This document shows, one piece after another, positions 24,274 to 32,392 of a stretch of DNA of 37,826 nucleotides. A program made the translations under genes and the position numbers. Numbering within the stretch: the first letter of the stretch is position 1; each line of letters begins with the position of its first letter. The notes beneath the pieces are model-generated. The model was not told the origin of the DNA and did not search any database. It worked only from the letters and a program-made list of their open reading frames with translations. Origin of the DNA: Thermoplasmata archaeon (lineage in GTDB: Archaea; Thermoplasmatota; Thermoplasmata; Sysuiplasmatales; Sysuiplasmataceae); contig JAKABN010000004.1 of assembly GCA_021796895.1 (NCBI GenBank), positions 1 through 37,826 of the forward strand, given 5' to 3'.

Positions 24274-25302
24274 TCAGTAACGATCGTAATGGATACCGTA
24301 CTCCTGAAGTGCGACCCCGTGACCTTTCTCCACCTGACCGATGATGTCCGCTTTCAGTCTGTGTTTTCTTAGGCATCTGACTGCCTCGTCGCCGTGTCCC
24401 TTCCTCGCGACAATGACAAAGCCTATGCCCATATTGAACGTCTGAAACATCTCGCTGTCAGGTATGCCGCCGTTTTCAGAGAGAAAAGCAAAAATGCGTT
24501 GAGGTCTGGGCAGATCGGTTATGCTGAACAGGACCTTTTCGTTTAGACGGAGTATGTTTCTCATTCCGCCGCCGGTAATGTTTGCCATGCCTGTAATGCC
24601 TCCATGCGAAATGCATCGGAGGACCGGCCTTACGTATATTGTGGTGGGTGTGAGCAGCACATTGCCCAGAGACTTCCCGGATTGAAACTTTTCGTCAAGC
24701 GGTATGCTCTTTTCGCTGAGAATCATCCTGACGAGGGTAAAACCGTTGGAATGAAGACCGCTGCTCGCAACACCTATGATCTCATCCCCCGCCTTTATGC
24801 TCCTGCCTGTGATAACTTTCCTGCGCTCCAGGAAACCCAGACAGCTGGCGGAAAGATCGAGTTCGTTCATCATGTGGCCAAGGACAGCAACCTCTCCGCC
24901 GACGACGGTAACATTTGCCGCTCTGGCACCGCGGTTGAGCCCCCGTCCCAGTTCAGCGCCCATTTCTGGTTCCAGCGAGGGCGTCGCGACGTAGTCCACA
25001 AGCGCGATCGGTTCAGCACCTATGCAAATTGTATCGTTAACATTCATGGCCACACAGTCGATGCCGACTGTGTCCCACTTGTTCATTTTCCGGGCGATCA
25101 GCAGCTTCGATCCAACGCCGTCTGTGGAAAGCGTGAGCAGATGTTTTCCAAATGTCACGGCGGCGGTGAAATGACCGGTGGCAATCACCGGACCGTTCAC
25201 GCTCCTTCGGTATTTCAGCTCGCGGACCAGGGATGATATAAAGATGCTTTTGAGGTCTATGTCTACACCGGATGAGGCATACGCGCCGCGGGACAGGCTC
25301 AT
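24274..25302 (-). CDS. purM: Phosphoribosylformylglycinamidine cyclo-ligase PurM
   Basis: PurM closes the imidazole ring in purine synthesis (FGAM to AIR, ATP-dependent). The sequence shows YASSGVDIDLK near the start, LSTDGVGSKLLIA, IDCVAMNVNDTICIGAEPIA, TVVGGEVAVL, GVASSGLHSNGFTLVR, LLTPTTIYV and GGITGMANITGGG, all characteristic. The ATG at 25302 is preferred over the upstream frame opening at 25359, because a TATA-like aataaaatctt (minus strand at 25326-25336) lies about 27 nt upstream. A perfect 14-bp palindrome (25307-25320) covers the predicted transcript start, which suggests repression. The amidohydrolase gene follows closely; no other purine genes are in the window. Confidence 0.95.
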   Translation of the reverse strand: MSLSRGAYASSGVDIDLKSIFISSLVRELKYRRSVNGPVIATGHFTAAVTFGKHLLTLSTDGVGSKLLIARKMNKWDTVGIDCVAMNVNDTICIGAEPIALVDYVATPSLEPEMGAELGRGLNRGARAANVTVVGGEVAVLGHMMNELDLSASCLGFLERRKVITGRSIKAGDEIIGVASSGLHSNGFTLVRMILSEKSIPLDEKFQSGKSLGNVLLTPTTIYVRPVLRCISHGGITGMANITGGGMRNILRLNEKVLFSITDLPRPQRIFAFLSENGGIPDSEMFQTFNMGIGFVIVARKGHGDEAVRCLRKHRLKADIIGQVEKGHGVALQEYGIHYDRY

Positions 25303-25306
25303 GGAT

Positions 25307-25320
25307 GTGCGATGTCGCAC
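25307..25320. promoter_or_regulatory. 14-bp palindrome (candidate purM operator)
   Basis: GTGCGATGTCGCAC is a perfect inverted repeat (GTGCGA-TG-TCGCAC). It lies between the TATA-like box at 25326-25336 and the purM ATG at 25302, directly over the expected transcription start. That is the standard place for an archaeal repressor to block RNA polymerase. Confidence 0.5.
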
Positions 25321-25450
25321 GGGTGAATAAAATCTTCGCAACTGTGGTTGGCTGAGCAAGCCCGGCCGAATTGCCAGATAGATTTATTGAATGGTTCGAC
25401 GCTGCTCCTGAAACAGCCGCCGGGAGCGTGAACGACTGGGCAGAAGGTGG

Positions 25451-26038
25451 ATGAAAGACAGGAAGAGGGATTATTATTACCTCAAGGCAAAGAGGGAAAA
25501 TTACAGAAGCAGGGCGGCGTACAAACTGGCCCAGCTTCAGAACAAATTCAATTTCATGTTCGAAGGCATGAAATGCGTCGATCTCGGCGCCGCTCCTGGC
25601 GGATGGCTTCAGGTTGAGAAGGAAATTGCAGGCCCGAGTGGCACCGTGATTGGCATTGACCTGGCGCGCATTAAGGAGCTGGAAGGCATCCTGACCATGA
25701 AAGCGGATGTGACAGACCCTTCAGTCGTGGAAAAGGTGCTGGATGCGGCCGGAGGAAAGGTGGACGTTGTGCTATCAGACATGGCACCTAACATAAGCGG
25801 AAACTACGATCTGGACCATGAGCGTTCCGCGGCGCTCGTACTGGCGGCATTCAATGTTGCCAGGCGAGTGCTGGCGGGCAACGGCAGTTTTGTCGCCAAG
25901 CTGTTTGAGGGCAGGTCGGAAAAGGAAGTTTTCACGACCGTGGCCTCCGTATTTGAGGATGTGCGCATGTCCAAGCCCGTTGCCAGCAGGAAACAAAGTT
26001 CTGAAACCTATGTGATTGCGACAGGATTCAGGGAATAG
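25451..26038 (+). CDS. rlmE: 23S rRNA 2'-O-uridine methyltransferase RlmE/FtsJ-type
   Basis: At 195 residues the protein matches the RrmJ/FtsJ family, which 2'-O-methylates rRNA with S-adenosylmethionine. It has YRSRAAYKLAQLQNKF with the catalytic Lys25, SAM-binding VDLGAAPGGWLQVE, VVLSDMAPNISGNYDLDHE with Asp110, and SFVAKLFEG with Lys150. A TATA-like agatttattga at about 25379-25389 gives a leader of about 40 nt. Within it a GTG at 25428 opens a short frame ending ATGA across the start codon. The target is probably helix 92 of 23S rRNA as in bacteria, but an archaeal variant site is possible. It converges on peroxiredoxin. Confidence 0.93.
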   Translation: MKDRKRDYYYLKAKRENYRSRAAYKLAQLQNKFNFMFEGMKCVDLGAAPGGWLQVEKEIAGPSGTVIGIDLARIKELEGILTMKADVTDPSVVEKVLDAAGGKVDVVLSDMAPNISGNYDLDHERSAALVLAAFNVARRVLAGNGSFVAKLFEGRSEKEVFTTVASVFEDVRMSKPVASRKQSSETYVIATGFRE

Positions 26039-26077
26039 CGCCAGAGGATGATGCGGATGCCTTCTGCGATGTCTCCT

Positions 26078-26551
26078 TCAGTTAACTTTGGCCAGTTCCC
26101 TCTTTATTACTTCCATGTCGGGCAGCTTTGAGGCATCCTCCGTCACCCACTTGTACCTGAGATTGCCCTTGCCGTCGACTATGAACACGGACCGCTTGGC
26201 AACGCCCTTAAGACCCAGGAATTCCTCATAATATACGCCGTAAAGCCTGGATACCTCATGATCGTAATCGCTGAGAAGGTCGAAGTTAAGCGAGTTTGTC
26301 TTCTTGAAAGCATCATGAACAAAATGACTGTCGCCGCTTATTCCTACGACTTTTGTGTTCAGTGCCTCGAATTCTTTCAGGCTGTCACGGAAGGTACACC
26401 ACTCGTTAGTGCACACCGAACTGAAATCGCCCGGGTAGAACGCTATGACGACCGTTCCCTGCTGTACGAGTTCGCCGAGAGACACTTTCTTGCCCACTGC
26501 CTTGGGCAGGGTGAAATCCGGAACTTTTTCTCCCACTTTTAATTCTGTCAT
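26078..26551 (-). CDS. Bcp/PrxQ-type peroxiredoxin
   Basis: The 157-residue protein is an AhpC/TSA-fold peroxidase. FYPGDFSSVCTNEWCTFRDS contains Cys47, the peroxidatic residue, and Cys52 five residues later, the spacing of atypical two-cysteine Bcp/PrxQ enzymes. It reduces hydrogen peroxide and organic hydroperoxides with thioredoxin-like donors. I choose ATG 26551 because the TATA-like acttatt lies 27 nt upstream; the longer open frame to 26701 reads through the promoter. The promoter and first 36 codons are duplicated in inverse orientation at 1-219. Confidence 0.93.
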   Translation of the reverse strand: MTELKVGEKVPDFTLPKAVGKKVSLGELVQQGTVVIAFYPGDFSSVCTNEWCTFRDSLKEFEALNTKVVGISGDSHFVHDAFKKTNSLNFDLLSDYDHEVSRLYGVYYEEFLGLKGVAKRSVFIVDGKGNLRYKWVTEDASKLPDMEVIKRELAKVN

Positions 26552-26661
26552 GATACAGAGTATGAGTTGCAGGAAATAAGTTTTTGGATTCCGTCTATGG
26601 TGAGCATAACGTGTTAGACTGGCGGCCGCCTTATGTGAGTCGATGAGTGTTCCGCCATGCG
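26443..26661. repeat. Inverted duplicate of peroxiredoxin promoter and 5' end (copy B, parental)
   Basis: This is the partner of the repeat at 1-219. It is probably the parental copy, because the peroxiredoxin reading frame continues intact beyond the breakpoint at 26443 down to its stop at 26078. The repeat may extend past 26661, but the other copy runs off the window there. Confidence 0.95.
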
Positions 26662-26711
26662 TAGCGTTGAAGGAGACAGGAATGGACACGAACCTTGGCA
26701 ATGTTTAGCAG

Positions 26712-27968
26712 TCACTGATTTCCCAAGACGTTTCCTGAAACGATTTTGAAGGTGATGCTGCACTCGACGATTTTGCCCATGCCGAGCAGGAAAGCGTTGA
26801 AACGAAGCGTATTATTGACGCTGTAGGGCATGCCGCCGTTTGAATAGTACGCATGCATATTCATACCGGAGAAAATAGAGAGCGGTGTGACAAAGTTGTA
26901 ATAAGATGAGGAGAAAAGCGGCTCGTTCTGCAATGCGGGGTAGTAGTTTAGTGATATATTGCCCCAGTTTCCGTAAGGCGGCATGGTCCTTGAAACATTT
27001 ATGGGATTGTAGCCTGTATAAAACAGCCTGTAGGGAGAAAGGTAAAAGGTGCCGTTCTCCGGCTGATACAGAGAGTTGTACTGCGAAAGGTCCTGCTGCA
27101 TATACGTCATTAAGAAACCGGATGTACTGTTGGCAGCAGCATTAACGTTTATCCTCAATCCCGATGGCCTGAGATTTCCAGCGATATGACCGACGATCCA
27201 GCCACCGAATCCAAAAACAACGGGATAAGCAGGATTGGAGCCTCCCAATGTGTAAGCATACCCGACTATTTCGAAATATGACGAAGTGTGCGTTTCATTG
27301 ATGAACGTGATGCTTGTCAGGTTATAGGCAACCATATTGCTGCGGGGCCCTGTGCCGTTCCCCCATTCCAGCCACTGGACAGCGCTTCCGTTCAGCAGAT
27401 AGAGCCAAGCATGGACACAGGCGGATGAGCTGTCTATGAGCGACCTTATCGCGTCGGTGTCGCTGTCCATTGGTTTCCTCATCACCATGCCGATATCGAA
27501 CTTTATTCCGCCGGTGACAGGAACTGTTGTACTGATGCGGTGGAAATCGTTCGTTCCGTTCTTCTGCTTTCCACCGACAACCAGCGTGTCATTACCGCCG
27601 TAGTATTCCGTGTCCGAGCTGTCTATTGCGCAGATGACCTGTTTCCTGAACAGCCCCATCCTCCGTGCGGTGTCGAGCACCGACGAGTTCACCGACTGCA
27701 GCTCCCTCTCCAGGCAGCCGGCGTCTTTGCTTCCCGGCAGGCGCCTTGCAGTCCATCCGGACGGCAGATGCAGCTCCCGGTTGCTTCTGAGCCTCCTGGC
27801 CGTTCCCTGTATGTATTTTTGTTCGAATGCTGTCTTCAGGAGCACGTTCAGGTGGTCTTCTGCACTGTACTTCGCACGTTTGCCCGGCGACAGTGAAAAA
27901 CCAATGTCCAGAAAGCCGAGAATATGTTTTTGTACTTCCCTCTCAATCTTCCTATCACACATGGGCAT
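26712..27968 (-). CDS. Chimera: truncated transposase fused in frame to a secreted/surface protein C-terminus
   Basis: Residues 1 to about 180 look like the N-terminal half of a DDE transposase: YSAEDHLNVLLKTAFEQKYI, WTARRLPGSKDAGCLERELQ, VICAIDSSDTEYYGGND with a probable first catalytic Asp, and the typical HRISTTVPVTGGIKFDIGM. From about residue 183 the style changes to an extracellular protein rich in Asn, Gly, Tyr and Ser with about eight N-x-S/T sequons, for example NGT, NLT, NST, NVS and NNT. The second catalytic Asp and Glu are missing, and the surface part lacks its own signal peptide. The joint is near 27420. A TATA-like ctttaaac at about 27988-27998 precedes the ATG. It is probably non-functional. 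Confidence 0.7.
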   Translation of the reverse strand: MPMCDRKIEREVQKHILGFLDIGFSLSPGKRAKYSAEDHLNVLLKTAFEQKYIQGTARRLRSNRELHLPSGWTARRLPGSKDAGCLERELQSVNSSVLDTARRMGLFRKQVICAIDSSDTEYYGGNDTLVVGGKQKNGTNDFHRISTTVPVTGGIKFDIGMVMRKPMDSDTDAIRSLIDSSSACVHAWLYLLNGSAVQWLEWGNGTGPRSNMVAYNLTSITFINETHTSSYFEIVGYAYTLGGSNPAYPVVFGFGGWIVGHIAGNLRPSGLRINVNAAANSTSGFLMTYMQQDLSQYNSLYQPENGTFYLSPYRLFYTGYNPINVSRTMPPYGNWGNISLNYYPALQNEPLFSSSYYNFVTPLSIFSGMNMHAYYSNGGMPYSVNNTLRFNAFLLGMGKIVECSITFKIVSGNVLGNQ

Positions 27969-28139
27969 CCCATCCCTTTCGAATGCGTTTAAAGAGAGAA
28001 AGAAAGCGTTTTCAACGGGATGGAATGCCTTCCCGTGATGTAATGCTTACTGTGAGCGTGTTTTGAGTAAATCGAATGAAAATTCAGAGAACAACATATT
28101 TCCTGCTCATGTACTGAAGCTACGGTAGTCTATCCCTTT

Positions 28140-28478
28140 ATGGCATTCAATGTGCGGGACTACTTTCAATATGCAAACTTTAAAGAGGTTGATTGTGTCA
28201 CCATGTGCAAGGTGCAGTATTTGCCGAGCGAGAAGGAAGCACAGTTTGAAAAGCTCTGGGAAGGTGACACTCCATCGGGCAAGAACGAGGCAAAATCGCT
28301 TCAGTTCAGGCAGAAGATGAAGATGGCCCTCGTTCAGAAAGGCGTTCTGCTCAGCAAGGAAAATGCCAGAATGTACTGGCTTGGCACGCTCAACACCGAA
28401 AGAGAGAGAATCGAGCCGGATCGCGGCGATTTCAGGGACAGGGGCCAGAGGAACAGAGGAAGGCCGGGCAGAAGATAG
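28140..28478 (+). CDS. Unknown 112-residue protein with Arg-rich RGG-like tail
   Basis: I do not recognise a family. The first 85 residues look like a compact mixed alpha/beta domain (MAFNVRDYFQYANFKEVDCV, KNEAKSLQFRQKMKMALVQK, ENARMYWLGTLNTERE). The tail DRGDFRDRGQRNRGRPGRR is Arg/Gly-rich, like RNA-binding RGG boxes. There is no signal peptide. The ATG at 28140 has only a weak TATA-like upstream sequence; the frame agrees with codon usage of its neighbours. An RNA-binding or ribosome-associated role is possible but is inferred only from the tail. Confidence 0.6.
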   Translation: MAFNVRDYFQYANFKEVDCVTMCKVQYLPSEKEAQFEKLWEGDTPSGKNEAKSLQFRQKMKMALVQKGVLLSKENARMYWLGTLNTERERIEPDRGDFRDRGQRNRGRPGRR

Positions 28479-28608
28479 TCCCGTTTGCGCATCAAGAACT
28501 GCGCCTTGCACTGCAGGATAATCGTACAGTGTGTTTTTTATACTGCGGAGCAGACGTATACACAGTGATTAACTGACAGTTGACGAAAGGGCAAGAGTCA
28601 GATATCTT

Positions 28609-28692
28609 ATGAAATCCGTCCTCAATGTCGACATACAGGAAATAGCGGACAAAGCGATGAGGGACATGGATTACAGCATAATGTACCGTTGA
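28609..28692 (+). CDS. Possible very small protein (27 aa)
   Basis: The frame from ATG 28609 reads MKSVLNVDIQEIADKAMRDM and ends DYSIMYR at 28690-28692. A CTG start at 28573 would add 12 residues (ending ERARVRYL) and would fit a TATA-like ttttatactg at about 28534-28545. The sequence looks like an amphipathic helix. It may be a real mini-gene or the tail of a decayed one; the rest of 28479-28727 holds nothing I can identify. Confidence 0.25.
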   Translation: MKSVLNVDIQEIADKAMRDMDYSIMYR

Positions 28693-28727
28693 CCACGTCC
28701 CGTTAAATGGTTTGAGCGTTTGCCTGC

Positions 28728-29183
28728 TTACCTCAGCTCCACAAAGACCGTCCTGTAGTAGCGCAGGTCCAGAACGGCGAACCCTCTGGCTCCGTTAAGG
28801 TGCACAGAGATGGCGTACTTGCCGTTGGGGAGATTGAAGTATGCGGCACCATGCGCATTTGTCATGTTTGTTTCAAACGGAGTGAGTGTTATCGTTATCG
28901 TTCCGTTTGCGGCCACGCTGTGTGTGATGGTGTACACAGTAACGTTGGCGTCTGCGACGGGAACCTTCTGGCTACCCGACCAGGTCCACGCCACTATTTC
29001 CAGATACTCTCCGTTGTACGTGCTTTGTGTGCTTTGTGTTCCGGCGCTGCTGCTGGCACCGAGCTGGCTTGAAGCATTTGCCATGCTGACGGCAGCAAAC
29101 CCGCCTACGGCGATGAGCGCTGCCAGAGACACGGCGAGATACTTCGCCTTCTTTGACATTCCACCTTTCGGTTTATTGGCCAT
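28728..29183 (-). CDS. Secreted protein with N-terminal anchor and beta-sandwich domain
   Basis: The 151-residue protein starts with a basic stretch, then a hydrophobic segment YLAVSLAALIAVGGFAAVSM that is a signal peptide or membrane anchor, and a Ser/Thr-rich linker. The C-terminal 95 residues resemble a carboxypeptidase-regulatory/Ig-like beta-sandwich: PVADANVTVYTITHSV, then NMTNAHGAAYFNLPNGKYAI and a final strand AVLDLRYYRTVFVELR. It is probably displayed on the cell surface. The ATG has a GGTGAT Shine-Dalgarno-like element just upstream and a TATA-like box at about 29210-29222. Confidence 0.72.
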   Translation of the reverse strand: MANKPKGGMSKKAKYLAVSLAALIAVGGFAAVSMANASSQLGASSSAGTQSTQSTYNGEYLEIVAWTWSGSQKVPVADANVTVYTITHSVAANGTITITLTPFETNMTNAHGAAYFNLPNGKYAISVHLNGARGFAVLDLRYYRTVFVELR

Positions 29184-29299
29184 TCATATCACCGCACTGC
29201 TGATTTGCCTATGCCTTTATGTGCAAAAGGAACGCATCGTATGTACGAATCATTAATAAGTTTGACAGGATGGTCATACAATCCCGGGCAGATTGTACT

Positions 29300-29929
29300 A
29301 TGGTTGAAATCTATCCAGTCTTTGAAGCGGCTGTTTCGGCGATTACACTGCTTGTTGCACTCCTCGTTTCATACAGGGCATATAAAGGATACAGAGTCGC
29401 CGGTAACCTGAATCTGCTCATTCTGGCAGGAGGTTTTGCGCTCGTTGCACTCGTTTTTGCCTTGGAGGCCGTTGGAGCAATCACCAGTCAGCGCCATGCG
29501 GCAGGACCCGGCATAACGTTCCTTTTTGACTACATTGTGACAATGATTGAGGTCATTGCCTATCTACTCATTATGCTGGCTTATCTCGTAAAGCCGAAGG
29601 TTGAGGACGTGCTGCCCGCGGTTGCCGTATTCCTTCTCCCTTTCACATTCCAGCTATTCATCGTGATACTGCTTGCAGTCATTGTATTCAGCGTGTGGAG
29701 GAGCTACAGAAGTGGGCCAACGGCGAACACGGCGCTGGTGCTCTCGAGTTTCTCCATCCTTTTCATCCTGCACCTGGTCAACGCGCTGCTGGTATTTTCT
29801 CCCAGAGTCCAGGCTGCCGGATACCTGTACTACGGCATAGTCCAGCTTCTCGCGTTCGGCCTGCTGTATATGGCAGTAGGACAGAAGCATGAGAGCGGCG
29901 AGCACAAGGAGAGAGACAATATTGCCTGA
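29300..29929 (+). CDS. Multi-spanning membrane protein of unknown function
   Basis: The 209-residue protein has six to seven hydrophobic segments, beginning YPVFEAAVSAITLLVALLVS and ending LYYGIVQLLAFGLLYMAVGQ, with a short charged tail. No catalytic motif is evident. I use the ATG at 29300 (MVEIYPVFEA) rather than the longer frame from 29219, because a TATA-like cattaataag at about 29248-29257 lies inside that extension. Its 3' end overlaps the start of the winged-helix gene, so the two are co-translated and may form a membrane sensor and regulator pair. Confidence 0.7.
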   Translation: MVEIYPVFEAAVSAITLLVALLVSYRAYKGYRVAGNLNLLILAGGFALVALVFALEAVGAITSQRHAAGPGITFLFDYIVTMIEVIAYLLIMLAYLVKPKVEDVLPAVAVFLLPFTFQLFIVILLAVIVFSVWRSYRSGPTANTALVLSSFSILFILHLVNALLVFSPRVQAAGYLYYGIVQLLAFGLLYMAVGQKHESGEHKERDNIA

Positions 29930-30203
29930 AAGCAGCTACAGATCCAAACCAAGAATACTGGCAGACATACTCAGCGCCATCGCGGGAGAAGGGGATGCAA
30001 GACCCACTCACATCATGTACAGGGCCAACCTTTCGTACGACAGGCTCCTGAAATATCTCGGACAGATGGAGGCGGGAGGGTTCGTGGAGAAGAAGGACGA
30101 CGGAGATAAATCCACATACAGCATAACTGACAAGGGACGGTACTTCCTGAAGGAGTTCAGAAAGGTGGAGGAGTTTACGACTGCATTCGGGCTCAAATTG
30201 TGA
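29922..30203 (+). CDS. Winged-helix DNA-binding protein (HTH_45/Sso10a-like)
   Basis: About 90 residues form a winged helix: SKPRILADILSAIAGEGDAR, THIMYRANLSYDRLLKYLGQ as the recognition region, FVEKKDDGDKSTYSITDKGR as the wing, and a C-terminal helix YFLKEFRKVEEFTTAF that could form a dimerising coiled coil. This pattern belongs to the archaeal Sso10a-like HTH_45 group. The TTG at 29922, which overlaps the upstream stop by 8 nt, is the likely start; ATG 29889 would overlap by 41 nt. It is coupled to the membrane protein and precedes pcc1. Confidence 0.75.
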   Translation: MPESSYRSKPRILADILSAIAGEGDARPTHIMYRANLSYDRLLKYLGQMEAGGFVEKKDDGDKSTYSITDKGRYFLKEFRKVEEFTTAFGLKL

Positions 30204-30222
30204 ATAAGAGGAAACGAACAGC

Positions 30223-30453
30223 ATGAACGAATACAGCATAGAAATGAGAATATGGATAGGCAGCATGGCAGGCGACGTCCAGAGAGCGGTGGAAATCGAC
30301 AACGGTGATTTTCTTGCATCTTCGGCCGATGGCGAAACAATCATTGCGCGTGCCTCTTCGGCATCTCTGATGAGCCTGTTGCGGACTGCGGACGATTTCG
30401 TGGCCGGAGTCGAAGTGGCATCGGCCGCTATGCTGAGGAGGGATGTTCCCTGA
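30223..30453 (+). CDS. Pcc1-like KEOPS complex subunit
   Basis: The 76-residue protein matches the CTAG/Pcc1 pattern of small beta-alpha-beta proteins: two strands (EYSIEMRIWIGS and FLASSADGETIIARASSASL), then a helix LMSLLRTADDFVAGVEVASA. Pcc1 is the dimerisation subunit of KEOPS, which makes the threonylcarbamoyl-adenosine at position 37 of tRNAs reading ANN codons. The other subunits (Kae1, Bud32, Cgi121) are not in the window. It lies 20 nt after the winged-helix gene, and its 3' end overlaps that of tgtA, another tRNA-modification gene. Confidence 0.7.
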   Translation: MNEYSIEMRIWIGSMAGDVQRAVEIDNGDFLASSADGETIIARASSASLMSLLRTADDFVAGVEVASAAMLRRDVP

Positions 30454-32341
30454 CATCTACAGCGACGCCCTTCCTGAAAGCGAGCATCTCCTCCCTGTTC
30501 ATTGCCGCACGACCGCATGCGAGCAGCCTGTCCATTCCGTCAACAACAATGCACTCATCACCAGGCCTGATGCAGGCATCTGCTTCCTTCACGAATTTGC
30601 AGAACAGGCTCTTCCCTGAAGAGACAAAATCGGCTGCGTCGTCTGAACAGACGACTCTCATGGCCGGCGGTTGAGTCGCCGAATGAATCAGTCTGGCGCC
30701 CTCGAATTTTAGAGAGAAGAGACCCTCGCCGGTTCTGAAGAACAGTATCTGTTTGCCGTCCCTCAGGACCATGCGGAGCTTTCCAGTGCTGTTTGAGTGT
30801 GTGAACTCAATCTTTCCACTGAGCAGGGAGGCCGAGAGCCCTGCCCCGAACTGGTATTCACACACCTTCCTTATCAGATCGATATACGCGAAGGCGGGAA
30901 CGGTATTGCCTCCCCTCCTCCACTTCCCTTCCACACTCCTGAAAGAACCGTAACCGAATTTGCTCAAGTATTCCAGCACACGCGGTTCCGGTACCGCGTT
31001 TAAGGAGTATGAGGACTGCGCGAACGGATAAGTTTCGGTCAGCGTAATCGGCATGAGACCAAACGGCGTTCGCGCAACTATGTCCTCATCGCCGCTCTTC
31101 AGAGAGAAATCGAGATGCGAAAAATAGGGTTTCGTTCCGCCGACCAGAAGCATATCTCTTCCTGTGCCTGCCCTCATCGCATCGAGTCTGTATGAAAACC
31201 TGCGAATGGACGGTCTGGAGAGCGAGACGCCGTCGACTACGGACACGCCGGATTTTCTCGAGATCGGTTCGAATCTTTCCAGAAAATCGTAATGAGTCAG
31301 GAGAGAAATATAGGAGTCGAACAGCGACGGATTCGATCGCGCCCTGTTCTCGGCGAGTTCCCATAGGCGCTGCTCGCGGATCGCCTGCTTGACGAGTCTT
31401 ATTTCCGAAAAAATGATGTGCAGATTGTGTCGTGCGAGAATGCCTGTTCTCTCTGTCCTGTCCGCGGACTTGATTTCCTTCAGCGTGTGATCGCTGCATA
31501 CGGGGCAGAGACAGGGATTGTACTCGAGTTCAGACAGATGAACGGTGCGATCCGGAAAAATCAGCCTGTCGTCCTGAGCGTATTTGGCGTAGGAGGCCGA
31601 GTCGAAAATATCGCAGCCCATCAGGGCCGCGATTGGAAAAATCAGGGGATGCCCGGCTCCGAAGAGGTGCACCGGGCAAGCGGGATTCATTCCTTTTTTT
31701 GATGCCATCACGACATCGACCAGCTCTGGGTACATGCCCCTTTCCATAAGGGGAACTATCCCCCCCACAGCCATGTAATCGGCACCGAGTGCAGAAAGTT
31801 CCCTGGCCGCACGCTCCCTCAGATCCGGATAAAGCGAGCCCTGAACAGTGCATGCAATAATGCCTCTCCCCCCGTCGAGGCGGAGGGCCGTCGAGGCACG
31901 ATCGGTCGTTATCCTCACTGCTTCCTCCGCCTTTTCTCTGGAAAAATCGGGTTCGGAGAAGATATCCAGGACGGTTGAAACATCGCTTCCGAATGCACGC
32001 TGCAGCGCCACTATCTCGTTTGCATCAATGCCCAGATTTCCGTATACATAACTCTGAAACGTCCCGCTGTCTGTCATTACTGGTCCGTCGAACTCCAGCA
32101 GGCCATGAACTCCCGATGACGCGGCAATTTCACGCAGCCTGGGGTCCCTGGCTATGATGTAGGAATTCGTGATGACCATCTGGGCACCGAAATCCTTCCT
32201 CATTTCGTGCGCAGTTATCAGTTTCCTGTTCGGATTAATCACCGGGAGCACAGTGGGGGTTTCCACGGGACCGTGCGGAGTCCGCAATGTGCATATCCTG
32301 CCCATGCCGTCCCTTTCAATCAGCTCGAAATCTGCCGACAT
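30428..32341 (-). CDS. tgtA: Archaeosine tRNA-guanine transglycosylase TgtA
   Basis: This 637-residue enzyme swaps guanine 15 of archaeal tRNAs for preQ0, the first step of archaeosine synthesis. The catalytic domain contains LLEFDGPVMTDSGTFQSYVY (Asp91) and CDIFDSASYAKYAQDDRLIF with the second active-site Asp. A zinc site follows with CLCPVCSDHTLKEI and a later histidine. The C-terminal third contains the C1-C2 region and a PUA domain (PGDECIVVDGMDRLLACGRA near the end). I choose the ATG at 32341 because a TATA-like tataataac at about 32364-32373 is 27 nt upstream. Its 3' end overlaps pcc1 by 26 bp on the other strand. Confidence 0.95.
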   Translation of the reverse strand: MSADFELIERDGMGRICTLRTPHGPVETPTVLPVINPNRKLITAHEMRKDFGAQMVITNSYIIARDPRLREIAASSGVHGLLEFDGPVMTDSGTFQSYVYGNLGIDANEIVALQRAFGSDVSTVLDIFSEPDFSREKAEEAVRITTDRASTALRLDGGRGIIACTVQGSLYPDLRERAARELSALGADYMAVGGIVPLMERGMYPELVDVVMASKKGMNPACPVHLFGAGHPLIFPIAALMGCDIFDSASYAKYAQDDRLIFPDRTVHLSELEYNPCLCPVCSDHTLKEIKSADRTERTGILARHNLHIIFSEIRLVKQAIREQRLWELAENRARSNPSLFDSYISLLTHYDFLERFEPISRKSGVSVVDGVSLSRPSIRRFSYRLDAMRAGTGRDMLLVGGTKPYFSHLDFSLKSGDEDIVARTPFGLMPITLTETYPFAQSSYSLNAVPEPRVLEYLSKFGYGSFRSVEGKWRRGGNTVPAFAYIDLIRKVCEYQFGAGLSASLLSGKIEFTHSNSTGKLRMVLRDGKQILFFRTGEGLFSLKFEGARLIHSATQPPAMRVVCSDDAADFVSSGKSLFCKFVKEADACIRPGDECIVVDGMDRLLACGRAAMNREEMLAFRKGVAVDVREHPSSA

Positions 32342-32359
32342 CCAGACCGGAGTCAGCAC

Positions 32360-32378
32360 CTGTTATTATAACTAAATT
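32360..32378. promoter_or_regulatory. Shared divergent promoter of tgtA and membrane protein-pth2 operon
   Basis: The AT-rich gttattataactaaattac serves as a TATA region in both directions. It is about 27 nt from the tgtA ATG (32341) on the minus strand and about 25 nt from the ATG at 32393 on the plus strand. Only 51 bp separate the two start codons, so the two promoters overlap physically and may compete. Confidence 0.5.
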
Positions 32379-32392
32379 ACATTTCATGGCAG

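Noticed and set aside
27990-28024. CCATCCC/GGGATGG inverted repeat upstream of the transposase chimera as a possible IS end
   Set aside because: The repeat is short, sits only on one side, and no matching right end is visible after the truncated transposase.
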